Of a stretch of DNA of 64,000 bases, positions 12,007-20,992 are shown piece after piece; the stretch's first letter is position 1, and each line of letters begins with the position of its first letter. The notes under the pieces were generated by a model. The model searched no databases and was not told the origin of the DNA. It was given only the letters and a program-made list of their open reading frames with translations. Both the position numbers and the translations under genes were made by a program. Source of the stretch: Exophiala sp. HKRS030 (Eukaryota > Ascomycota > Eurotiomycetes > Chaetothyriales > Herpotrichiellaceae); contig JAHWDD010000007.1 of the NCBI GenBank assembly GCA_023897205.1, forward strand, positions 1,550,001 to 1,614,000, written 5' to 3'.

Positions 12007-13841
12007 GTTGAATAGCGGACAGGACGATAATCAGAGAGAGGAGAAAGTGTGTGGCGCAGAGGTTGGAGGTGGCTTTCTATGTTGCCATACTCAAGATGGA
12101 GAGGGAGGAATCCTACTTGGACGGTTGTCAGTCGCATGCCAGACGTACATACAGAAAATAGTGTAGGACGAAGTCGTGAGGAAGGAAAGTGAGTGGCGGT
12201 GAAAGGGGAGTGTGGTTTACGAACCTGGTTCCGGTGGAAGAGTGCGAGCACAGAGACGAAGACTTTCGGACTCGATCTCCCTGAGGCACAGCCGAGATAT
12301 CAACAAAGTAGGTGTAGACAGGAGCAGAAGTAAAGATTGCAGAATAATGAATAAGTTGGCAGAAGGTCAAGACTTCCAACCGTCGCATACAAGAACCAGA
12401 GCGATCGCCTTCAAAAATTTCCCACCTCCACCCGAAAGTACAAGGACAGGGAATCCCTCCTTAGCAGGTCTCTGTCCGCCTATCGTACAATGCCTACGGG
12501 GTACCTAAGCCTCCCTAGGCAGGTACCTGCTGTACTGTACCCCGTAGAGGACTCTCTACCATTTACAAGGTAACGAACCCTTAAAAACATCCCAGTCGCC
12601 CACAATCATCACCACCTAGGGGTGCGAGTTGCTTCCGGGTAAAGTACCTTACCATCGCCAAAGCCCCAGTCTATCAATCAATCCCTTCCATCACAAATCT
12701 TCTTCTAAGGCTTAAATTACACCCAATCATCCGCCTCCATCGACATGATTTCAGCCACCATCTGCTGCCAACATTTGATTGAGTGGTGGCAATCGTGGGC
12801 CGACTCGGCTCTCCAAGCTGCCATCTCTCAATCCAACATCCCGGTCAGCTTCGTCATGCATTAAGCATCGGTACCTGCATATACTGTTTCCACACACCAA
12901 TCAATGCGAAAGTCTCTATTTCAGACGTGTGGGCAGAGGGTTGCGTGCGCTTCTATCACTTTTCTCAGTCGGAAAATTGTGATGTAATAGTCATCAGCCA
13001 GTTCAGCTACAATTAGTCCCCATACGAGCCGATGTACGCGCATCAAAGGCACTGAGTATAGGAGGCAATTACAACATACTACCATGAGATGAGAAGAGGG
13101 ATCGCCATGGTCGCCGCGATGGTGGCTGTTGCATTGGGTCTAGACACATCTGACGGCAATTCGATGCGACAAACTCCATACATCTGTACTTTACCTCTTC
13201 ATGGGCTATAACCAACCTTCAGGGGTGAATCACCTATGATAGTTTCTATTTAAAGACTCGGGATGTATAAGTGAACAAGGTGTTGGTGTACCCCTGCAGA
13301 CAAAGCCATCCCTGGATTTCTGGAGGCAACAACTCGGCGTAGATTATATTTCTCGCCAGCATGAGTTGTTGCGTGAGCGGCGAGCTTCCTTTTCACGGCT
13401 CAAGAGATAGCTTTCCAGACGTAACTTCAAGATTGATCTGGACTCATCCGCCCCTGTTCGACGCTTTCAAAGCACCGAATGTCGCTTCTGATCGCGTCGA
13501 GAACTCAGACGTGTGCTACATCGTCGCCATTCCCACGCGGGCAATCGACCGGGACTCTCATGAGAAAGTAAGTCGACCGTTACTGCGGGCGTATACTCTG
13601 CGGCGCCTTCATTCAGACACAAATGTTATCGATCATGGTGAGGTTATTGGTCGCAATTGGGATGTGTTTTATCCCTTATTGAGCCGTGATGCCAATGCTA
13701 TGCGTAAAGAGCTCAACAGCGAGAGTTTCTGTAGCCTTTTTCGTCCTTCGTAGCTGGATCCCTAATGTTGAGCCGGCCCTCTGGCACGCTGAGCACAGTC
13801 ACCCCCTATGTCAGGGCCTCTAGGCTGTCGTTACCACGGGT
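12007..13841. promoter_or_regulatory. Upstream region of HMG-CoA reductase; no convincing gene
   Basis: This 1.8-kb stretch separates the HMG-CoA reductase start from the 3' end of RRP41. It has upstream ATGs close to the reductase start, a strong inverted repeat at 12494-12547, and a 130-codon ATG-initiated frame at 13361-13753 that resembles nothing I know. I looked for an exact SREBP-type site and did not find one I would defend. Confidence 0.5.
12494..12547. repeat. Inverted repeat with nested palindrome
   Basis: The arms CTACGGGGTAC (12494-12504) and GTACCCCGTAG (12537-12547) are perfect 11-bp reverse complements. Inside lies the perfect 12-bp palindrome GCAGGTACCTGC (12519-12530). The element sits about 490-540 bp upstream of the HMG-CoA reductase start codon. 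It could extrude as a cruciform, fold as RNA, or bind a dimeric factor; the function is unknown. Confidence 0.7.
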
Positions 13842-14673
13842 TCATTTCCTGCTCTGCATGATCTTTGCGCCATGCTTTCTGATCACATTCTCCATCTTTC
13901 GTCTCACTTGTTGGCATCCGTCCACACCAGTAGCCAGCATGCTTTCCATCTTATTATTCGCTCCGCCAATCTGACAACGGGACTCCATCAACAGCACAGA
14001 TACCCGGTCCTCCATTCCAGGCTGACCAGATACAGTAGCGATGGACAAGAATGGAAGCTCCTGCTCCTCTGCATTATTGAGGTCGAGAATTGGTTCTGCC
14101 TTCGCAGATGAGTCGTCTGCGGGCGTGATGTTTCCGCTTGAGACTGCGGCGAGAATCGACGGCATCGGTACACCCGCGTCGATGAGTGCAAGACTCGCCG
14201 CGTTCAGACATGCCACCAGCAAGGCGCCGTCAAGACTAAGTATGTGAAGAGATATTGATATCGTCGATCGCGGGTATAGATGTGTGAATAAGTGACTTTG
14301 AAAGGCATTCGAGACGGTGGTCTGCAACTCCTGAACTCGTTTGTCCATGCGGCTGAAGCGTCTGCGGTCCATTTGCGCAAAGGGAGCAATGTTCAACTCT
14401 GTTTCGACAGTAGCATTGTTGTTGTCTCGCTGGCCTCGCCTATAACATTATCAGAATTTCTGGACGGCTTTGTTTAATTGTGCAGGATGCATACCCTTCT
14501 CTTGGACCCGTCACAGTACAGACAACCATTGTATTTCCCATCGTCAATAAGCTGCTCCCGTCGCTCGAAGGCTGCGTTGATATTGAGGCAGTGATTCTGC
14601 GGAGTTCGTTCCATCGTCGTCCATCTTGACGAAGAAGGGTCTGATAATATGTGGAATGGGTGTCGAGAGGCAT
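13842..14673 (-). CDS. SKI6: Exosome complex exonuclease subunit RRP41/SKI6 (RNase PH fold)
   Basis: Two exons on the minus strand, 14673-14495 and 14439-13842, with a 55-nt intron (GTATGC donor, TTATAG acceptor, phase 2). The product has 258 residues, about the usual RRP41 length. RRP41 belongs to the six-subunit RNase PH ring of the eukaryotic RNA exosome, which processes and degrades RNA from the 3' end in nucleus and cytoplasm; the ring is catalytically inert in yeast. Seen directly: YYQTLLRQDGRRWNELRR at the N-terminus, MVVCTVTGPREG, KRVQELQTTVSNAF, ISLHILSLDGALLVACLNAA, LALIDAGVPM, LDLNNAEEQELPFL and ATGVDGCQQVRR near the C-terminus. It is divergent from the ERCC6L2-like gene, with 316 bp between the start codons. 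Confidence 0.94.
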
Positions 14674-14989
14674 TTTGAACGGTGCACCAATGAGTGGAGG
14701 GGATGGTAGCGGGTGAATATGCTACTGCCTCCGTCTGGCAGGCATTTTTGCGTGTGTAAGTACTCTTCAATGTGAGGCAGTGGTTGAAGCGTTGGTGTTG
14801 AAGAAATCCATTGACATTTCACGTGCTGTCGCGGAAATTTCGCGCAGGCCAATAATGAAGTCATCTTCGCCCCGCGTACTTTGGTGCCCGCGGTAGACAC
14901 AGTACTATGTATTATCTAGGTACTTAGTACAGTTCAACTCGCATTCCTTCTAGCCAAGTTTGCTTCCCAAGGCTGTGCATCTCAATACA
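14674..14989. promoter_or_regulatory. Bidirectional promoter RRP41 / ERCC6L2-like
   Basis: A compact 316-bp spacer between two divergent start codons. It contains CACGTG at 14820-14825 and an E2F/MBF-like TTTCGCGC at 14838-14845, embedded in a near-palindrome (GCGGAAATTTCGCGC). MBF/E2F-type sites are typical of S-phase and DNA-repair genes; whether this one is used is inference. Confidence 0.5.
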
Positions 14990-17900
14990 ATGGTGTTTAC
15001 CGACAGCGAAGATGACGATCTCGAAGCGCCACGCAACAAGCGCGAGGCTGCCGTTGTTTTCAAAGATGCCGTCAAGGGCGAGAGATCTTCCCCGGGCGCT
15101 CACCAGGCCATTTCCGCCGCCCATGCGAGACATTCTGGTACAGAAGCTTCCAAAGAATGGATGTCCAGGCACAAGCAGCGCGATCCGGCTACAACTAGTT
15201 TCGAACGGGTGCAATTGGATTCGGACGATGAGTTGAACTATATGCAGTCGGATGATGAAAGGTTCAACAATCGTGAGAAGAAGGCAAATGCCAGAGCGGT
15301 CAAATCTGCCCATAGAGCGAGAAAGGCTGAGAAAGCGAACCATCCACCGCCAGGATCGACAAGAGGTAGTGCTACGACTGGTGTCGGCGTGCGAGGTCCT
15401 CAGAAGAAGCGCAAACGTGTCCAGAGTTATGGCGATTCAAATTCAGACTCCGATCTCATGGAATGGACAATGCCAGACTATATCAAGGACCGTCGAAGTA
15501 AATTTGATAGACGAATCAAAGATTTGAAACAAGGCGGTTTATATTTGCCACCCACCTACGACGACGTCTACTTCTCAGACGATGAGAATATCCAGCAATT
15601 GAGAGAACGACCAGAGTTCCCCGTGTCTACGGCCTCCAGAGAGTACAAGGACATCCAATTGCCATATTCCCTAGGCCTCATACCTGCCCCAATAGCACAG
15701 TTCTTGCGAGACTACCAAGTTAAAGGTGTGGCATTCTTGCACGAACTGTTTGTTTACCAGAAAGGAGGAATCCTTGGTGATGATATGGGCCTTGGAAAAA
15801 CTGTACAGGTCATATCATTCCTAACCGTGGCCTATGGGAAGACCGGTGACGAACGAGACAAAAAGAGAATGCGCAAGATGAGACGAGCAAACCAGAAATA
15901 CCCCAAGACGTTGATCATTTGTCCCGGCACTTTGATGGAAAACTGGAAAGACGAGTTCAGACATTGGGGATGGTGGCACATCGATACCTATCATGGTGGC
16001 GCTTCTCGTCGGCGTGATGTATTATCAGAGGCTCAAGCAGGCATGTTAGAGGTTATGATCACAACTTACCATACCTATCGCACGCACAAGGAGGAGATCA
16101 ATATGGTTGAGTGGGATTGTGTCGTTGCAGACGAGTGTCATCAGATCAAAGAACGCACGTCGGAAATCACAAAAGCCATGGCCGGGATCAATGCCCTGTG
16201 CCGTATTGGACTTACAGGAACAGCTATACAGAACAAGTACGAAGAGTTGTGGGTGCTGCTCAACTGGACTAATCCTGGCAAACTGGGTCCGATAACGACA
16301 TGGAAGAATACGGTCTGCATACCACTAAAGCTGGGTCAAAGCCACAATGCCTCCAATTATGAGCTTGCTCGAGCGAGAAAGACGGCGAAAATGCTAGTCA
16401 CTAATCTTCTACCGCAATTCTTCTTGCGCCGTACAAAAGCCCTCATCAGAGCCCAGCTTCCAAAGAAGACCGACCGTGTGGTGTTTTGTCCTTTGACATC
16501 CACACAGGCCAAAGCTTATCAAAATTTCCTCGATAGCGACATTGTCTCCTGCATCAGAGACAGCGGCCAGCTGTGTGAGTGTGGCAGTAGAAAGAAGGCT
16601 GGTTGGTGCTGCAGCATGGTGCTGGAAGACGGAACTCCATGGCAGCACTGGGTCTTCCCTGCAATAGCCAACCTTCAGAAGATATCAAATCACCTTGCCA
16701 GCCTCATTCCTCAAGGCAGCGACTCGAGCGAGAAACAGGCGAAAGATCTCGACCTGCTCGAGATAGCAATGCCCGGTCAATGGAGGGAACTGTACAAAAC
16801 TCGCGACAGCATTCTGCACACTGGCAATCCCGAGTATTGTGGCAAGTGGAGGGTGTTGAAAAAGCTGCTCACATTTTGGCACAATCAGGGTGACAACAAG
16901 GTGCTGATCTTCTCGCACAGCGTCCGGCTGCTACGCATGCTGCTCAACTTATTCATCAGCACGCAGTTTAACGTGAAGTACCTCGATGGGAGTATGTCGT
17001 ACGAGGATCGGTATCAAGCCGTCAAGGAATTCAACACTGATCCGACCCAATTCGTGTTCCTGATCAGTACGAAAGCCGGCGGCGTAGGACTGAATATTAC
17101 TTCCGCCAACAAGGTCGTGATTGTCGATCCCAACTGGAACCCGAGTTATGACCTGCAAGCACAAGATCGTGCGTACAGAATCGGACAAACCCGCGACGTC
17201 GAAGTGTTTCGTCTCGTCAGTCAAGGGACATTGGAAGAAATCGTATACGCACGTCAGATATACAAGCAGCAGCAAGCCAACATCGGATACAGCGCGACGT
17301 CCGAGCGACGATATTTCCAGGGGGTCCAAGACAACAAAGATCAAAAGGGTGAGATTTTCGGACTCCAGAACCTCTTCGCCTACCAGAATGAAAACCAGGT
17401 GCTTCGTGATATTGTGAACAAGACCAACGTCGCAGAGTCCAAGGCCGGCGTCCGCGTCACGAGTCTTGAATTGGAGGATCACGACTCGGACTCGTCGTCA
17501 GACGGCGAGGTCAAAGATGAAGACCACCCGATCAAGAGCGAGGAGAAGGAAAACGCGGCCATGTCTCAGCTCGCGGCAGAGATCATCGGCGACGACAAAC
17601 CTCGTCGAGGGAACAAGGGCAAATCCTCATTCCGATCCGAAGATGCCCCGAGAAAGAGCGATCCGGTTCAAGCCATCCTGTCCTCGGTCGGTGTTTCGTA
17701 CACGCACGAGAATAGCGAAGTCATCGGCACGTCCAAGGTGGAGGAGTACCTGTCGAAGCGGGCCGAGAAGGCAGCGGGCGACGCCGAATGGGGGCCCCGG
17801 GAGCAATTGACCAAGGTGTTCGAGGACGAGTCACAACAATCACGGCGACAGCGCACCGCGGCCGATGACGAGGGCGTCTACACGGACGACGACGACAGGA

Positions 17901-18313
17901 TCGTCACTCCGTATGGCGATGTTAGGTATAAGTTCAGGCCGCCTACGCCTGTGAAGCGGCGACAGTTCTGCACCATGGCTCGCTGGGCGGGATACGACGA
18001 CGTGGTCTCGTTCGCTCTGGCCGTTGAGAGCTGGACGCAGGCCAGGAGGAGAGAGTGTCTCGATCGGTTTTATCATGCCCGACGGGACGTCCTGGCTGGA
18101 CTTGTCAAGAACAAAGGATTTTACTCGGCCGATGTCAAGCCAGAACACGGGGTAAAAGGGGAAGAAGATGAAGACAAGACAGAAGTGAAGACGGAAAAGA
18201 CTGTCAAGCATGAAGTCAAGGATGAAGTCAAACGCGAAGAGGCAAAGTGGATTGACCCCGACACCGAGACGGAGACGGAGACCGAAAGTGAGAGTGAGGA
18301 CGACGAACTTTGA
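14990..18313 (+). CDS. SNF2-family DNA-dependent ATPase, ERCC6L2/Rad26-like
   Basis: Single exon, 1107 residues from the ATG at 14990; in-frame codons upstream lack an ATG. The helicase core starts after an acidic, disordered N-terminus: motif I GDDMGLGKT near residue 262, motif II VADECHQ near residue 380 (DECH instead of DEAH), LTGTAIQNKYEE, and motif VI QDRAYRIGQ near residue 724. After the core comes the segment RRYFQGVQ...GEIFGLQNLFAY, which resembles human ERCC6L2 rather than CSB/Rad26 proper. The C-terminus has a conserved-looking block (FCTMARWAGYDDVVSFALAVESW) and a very acidic, lysine-rich tail. Mammalian ERCC6L2 has been implicated in non-homologous end joining; a nuclear repair role here is inferred. 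An end-joining factor (XLF) is the next intact + strand gene. Confidence 0.9.
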   Translation: MVFTDSEDDDLEAPRNKREAAVVFKDAVKGERSSPGAHQAISAAHARHSGTEASKEWMSRHKQRDPATTSFERVQLDSDDELNYMQSDDERFNNREKKANARAVKSAHRARKAEKANHPPPGSTRGSATTGVGVRGPQKKRKRVQSYGDSNSDSDLMEWTMPDYIKDRRSKFDRRIKDLKQGGLYLPPTYDDVYFSDDENIQQLRERPEFPVSTASREYKDIQLPYSLGLIPAPIAQFLRDYQVKGVAFLHELFVYQKGGILGDDMGLGKTVQVISFLTVAYGKTGDERDKKRMRKMRRANQKYPKTLIICPGTLMENWKDEFRHWGWWHIDTYHGGASRRRDVLSEAQAGMLEVMITTYHTYRTHKEEINMVEWDCVVADECHQIKERTSEITKAMAGINALCRIGLTGTAIQNKYEELWVLLNWTNPGKLGPITTWKNTVCIPLKLGQSHNASNYELARARKTAKMLVTNLLPQFFLRRTKALIRAQLPKKTDRVVFCPLTSTQAKAYQNFLDSDIVSCIRDSGQLCECGSRKKAGWCCSMVLEDGTPWQHWVFPAIANLQKISNHLASLIPQGSDSSEKQAKDLDLLEIAMPGQWRELYKTRDSILHTGNPEYCGKWRVLKKLLTFWHNQGDNKVLIFSHSVRLLRMLLNLFISTQFNVKYLDGSMSYEDRYQAVKEFNTDPTQFVFLISTKAGGVGLNITSANKVVIVDPNWNPSYDLQAQDRAYRIGQTRDVEVFRLVSQGTLEEIVYARQIYKQQQANIGYSATSERRYFQGVQDNKDQKGEIFGLQNLFAYQNENQVLRDIVNKTNVAESKAGVRVTSLELEDHDSDSSSDGEVKDEDHPIKSEEKENAAMSQLAAEIIGDDKPRRGNKGKSSFRSEDAPRKSDPVQAILSSVGVSYTHENSEVIGTSKVEEYLSKRAEKAAGDAEWGPREQLTKVFEDESQQSRRQRTAADDEGVYTDDDDRIVTPYGDVRYKFRPPTPVKRRQFCTMARWAGYDDVVSFALAVESWTQARRRECLDRFYHARRDVLAGLVKNKGFYSADVKPEHGVKGEEDEDKTEVKTEKTVKHEVKDEVKREEAKWIDPDTETETETESESEDDEL

Positions 18314-18611
18314 TCGACTTGTGAATGGTTAAGAAGCTGAGATGATACGACGACTTGATGATGTTATGATGGATAGTTCAATGTGTTTGGAGATGGTGAT
18401 ACCCCCCCTTTTGTTTGCTTAAGAAAGTTCGGAACAGAAGCCGACCCTTCCGTCAAGCATGCTCTTTATCATTGTAAATGTGTCATCAGTCTGTTCAGAC
18501 GGAAAGCTCTAGAAATATCCAGTATTGTATTGTACGGACTACTATAGACAACATCTGTCCTTGTCCTTGGTCGGAGTAGATGGGTTCGCTAAGTGTCCGG
18601 CGCGGTGCAGG

Positions 18612-18818
18612 TTACTCTTCCCCAAGTTCATCATCAGCGATATGTGTCCCCTCGATCCTATAAGACTTGAACTTCCTCGTGGGCACTTTGAGCTGGAACA
18701 TCAGGTCCAACTCTTCAAACGTCCGACCTCCGGTCTCCGGAAGGAAGAACCGACACCAGGCGACGTTGAGCACACCTAGCCCGGCGAACAAATAGTGCTG
18801 GTGTCGCTGAAAATGCAT
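18612..18818 (-). pseudogene. C-terminal relic of an MFS sugar transporter
   Basis: An open frame of 68 codons ends in a proper TAA. It matches the last transmembrane helix and tail of the sugar porter family: LFAGLGVLNVAWCRFFLPETGGRTFEELDLMF, with the family signature PETxGRTxEELD, followed by a VPTRKFKSY-type cytosolic tail. A full transporter has about 500 residues; everything upstream is missing because the Zn2Cys6 gene ends 25 bp away at 18843. I read it as a truncated remnant rather than a gene. The evidence is family recognition by eye, so the exact subfamily (maltose or hexose type) is uncertain. Confidence 0.72.
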
Positions 18819-18842
18819 TGTCCGGAAAAGGGGGCCTTTGTA

Positions 18843-20384
18843 TCAACCGAGCTCAACGTTGCTTCCTCTTTGCTTTAATACATCGATACAGTCGAGTTTG
18901 CCCACATCTGCACCAAATAGGGCTTCTTGATCCTTTTGACTCCAGACGTCTTCCATTGCTCGTCTGATCCGGAGTAACGACAATAATTTTCGGTCATTGT
19001 ACATGTCGTCAAGCCTTTGGCGGCAAAAGTCTCGCTCAGAAGCATCCAATGCCTCACATCCTGCCGTAAATATTGGCCAAGCATGAACGGATAGTAAAGG
19101 CGAGGTGATTGCAGTGGATCTCAGGGCGTCAATGCAATGCTTGACGTGTCGCAACGTGCGGGGATCAGGTGCGCCGATGTTATCGATGACACGATACAAG
19201 TAAATGTACGCGGCATGACGAAAGGCCTCGGCCGTGTTGACCCAGTCTGCGTCGTTGTGTGGTGCAATCCAGCTATTCAGTTGACTCTCCAGGAGTGAGC
19301 CACTTACGCGAACAAATGAGGCGTGGGATTCTCCGTCAACATCGCCTACTGTGTTCCAAGATGTGAGCCTCTTCCGCGGCCGAAGCTCACTGATCTGGGA
19401 GATGATCTCCAGTAGTGGTTCGATAGTTCCAAGAAATGCGTCCGAATCCGAGGCAATCGTTCCATCATAATGTAGAAGAGGGCGATCGCTTCTCGATATT
19501 GAGGACATGATATCGTGGTACTTGAACAGACTTTCCAGGAACCTTCCACAAGAATCGGGCTTATCAGTGAGACGACGTCTCTTCGTGATGATGTATTTTG
19601 CACCAACTAGATGATCTGCTTTCGGCTCCTGATCCGAGGCGAACATCTGGCTGAGCTGCATCAATAGCACCGCGGCTAGGGTGGGATCATTAAGAGCTTC
19701 ACGCTCATTGCTCAAAGCTTCATTCAAACTGCGAAGGGCAAGGCCCTGGTAGCGCAGAACCTGTTTCTGATCCTGCTGTTGGCCAACAAGTAGAGAGAGA
19801 TGTTTTGCAGCGCAGAGCAAAACAGTATAGAGCAGTGGGCTATTCTCGTAAGCCATAGGGATTAAGTATTGCTGGAAAGGGTTGACTTCGTTCTGCGAGG
19901 CGACCGACAGCAAAGGCGCTACAACTGTAGACCAATGGTGCAAGTGACGATATTCCTCGATCTGTAGCCCTTGGACCATACTGGCAGGGCCGCTATAACG
20001 TGACAGCTCTTTTCTCGGCACAACCTCGATAGCATCTTCGGACTTTATTGATTGAGATGCAGAAACTGTGCTGGCCACCGATGGCGTTGCATAGTGACCA
20101 CGCAGATTTGGATTTGAAGACGATTTGGAGGTCTGTTTTCGCTTTCTACTACGTCCACCCGATTCTTGGGTTGCAGTATCACGCCATGTCAGTCGAGGCG
20201 CATAACCCTCGCAAGTGATTTTGAGTCTGGCGCATCGCCCACAGGTTGGTTTGAGTTCATCACACTTATATCCAGCTTGCCTAACGGGATTTAGTCGAGC
20301 AGATATGAATGCCAATGAGACGGCTCACCTGCAAGTCCAACAGCCTGTCCTTGTTCTGGTCCATTTCTGTCGTCCGGGTAGCAT
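18843..20384 (-). CDS. Zn2Cys6 fungal-type transcription factor
   Basis: Two exons on the minus strand, 20384-20329 and 20280-18843, joined across a 48-nt intron (GTGAGC donor, GTTAG acceptor, phase 2), give 497 residues. The splice completes a perfect zinc cluster, C-x2-C-x6-C-x6-C-x2-C-x6-C, at about residues 15-40: CWTC from exon 1, then KCDELKPTCGRC and a final ITC. A basic stretch (RSRKRKQTSKSS) follows and could be linker or nuclear localisation signal. The remaining 350 residues are helical and resemble the fungal-specific transcription factor middle domain (ARCA-like class), for example PLLYTVLLCAAKHLSLL. Target genes are unknown. The adjoining sugar-transporter relic may be what is left of a regulator-transporter pair. 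It is divergent from the XLF gene. Confidence 0.88.
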
Positions 20385-20992
20385 TTAGGTCACAATCGAA
20401 AACTCGTCCCTGGTCGCAGATAGGTGTTGGGGCAAGAAAGTGGTATCATCCGAGGAGAGTGAACGAAGAGGCACATCACATCACGAGGCATAATCTTCTG
20501 CTAGAACTAGACCGATGGATTGTGGGAGAAGAAGGTATGAGAAGAGGTATGAAGGTGGGATGAAATGAATGACATGTAAAGTCGATGCCAAGCTTGGCCA
20601 TAACAGCAGCAGATGAGATCAAATTCTCGAACACATATACTCCAGACTCCAGACTCCAGACTCTGTTATGAAAGAAATGGTCGGTCTGAAGAATACCAGT
20701 GTATATTCGTAAAGCAGATGTGCAGCGACCTGTTCACAGAGTCAGCACCACCAAAGCTCAATCCTTAGTGAGGTGCCTCGCTTAGTCATCCGAATTCAAC
20801 GTCACGTTTCTCTCTACCTTTGTGACTTCGTGCCTCAACCCTATAAGCCTTCCGATCTACATTAGTTCATCGCTTGGTACCAGCTTGCGGGTGTTGCAAA
20901 CGTACATCATAAGCTTCCACATCTGCTGGGATCTCAATACTGCGGGGCAATTCTACACCTACCATGTAGGTACGTGGCACCGCGCCACGACA
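20385..20992. promoter_or_regulatory. Divergent promoter region Zn2Cys6 regulator / XLF
   Basis: 608 bp between divergent start codons, with no gene. A small tandem repeat occurs at about 20640-20661, where ACTCCAG is repeated three times with A spacers. I see no other defensible site. Confidence 0.45.

Noticed and set aside
12500..12760. Possible SREBP (SrbA-type) site upstream of HMG-CoA reductase
   Set aside because: A TCACCACC-like string occurs, but it lacks the exact consensus spacing, so I do not claim a site.
13361..13753. ATG-initiated 130-codon frame between HMG-CoA reductase and RRP41
   Set aside because: No family resemblance, no splice-supported extension and ordinary composition; not enough to call a gene.
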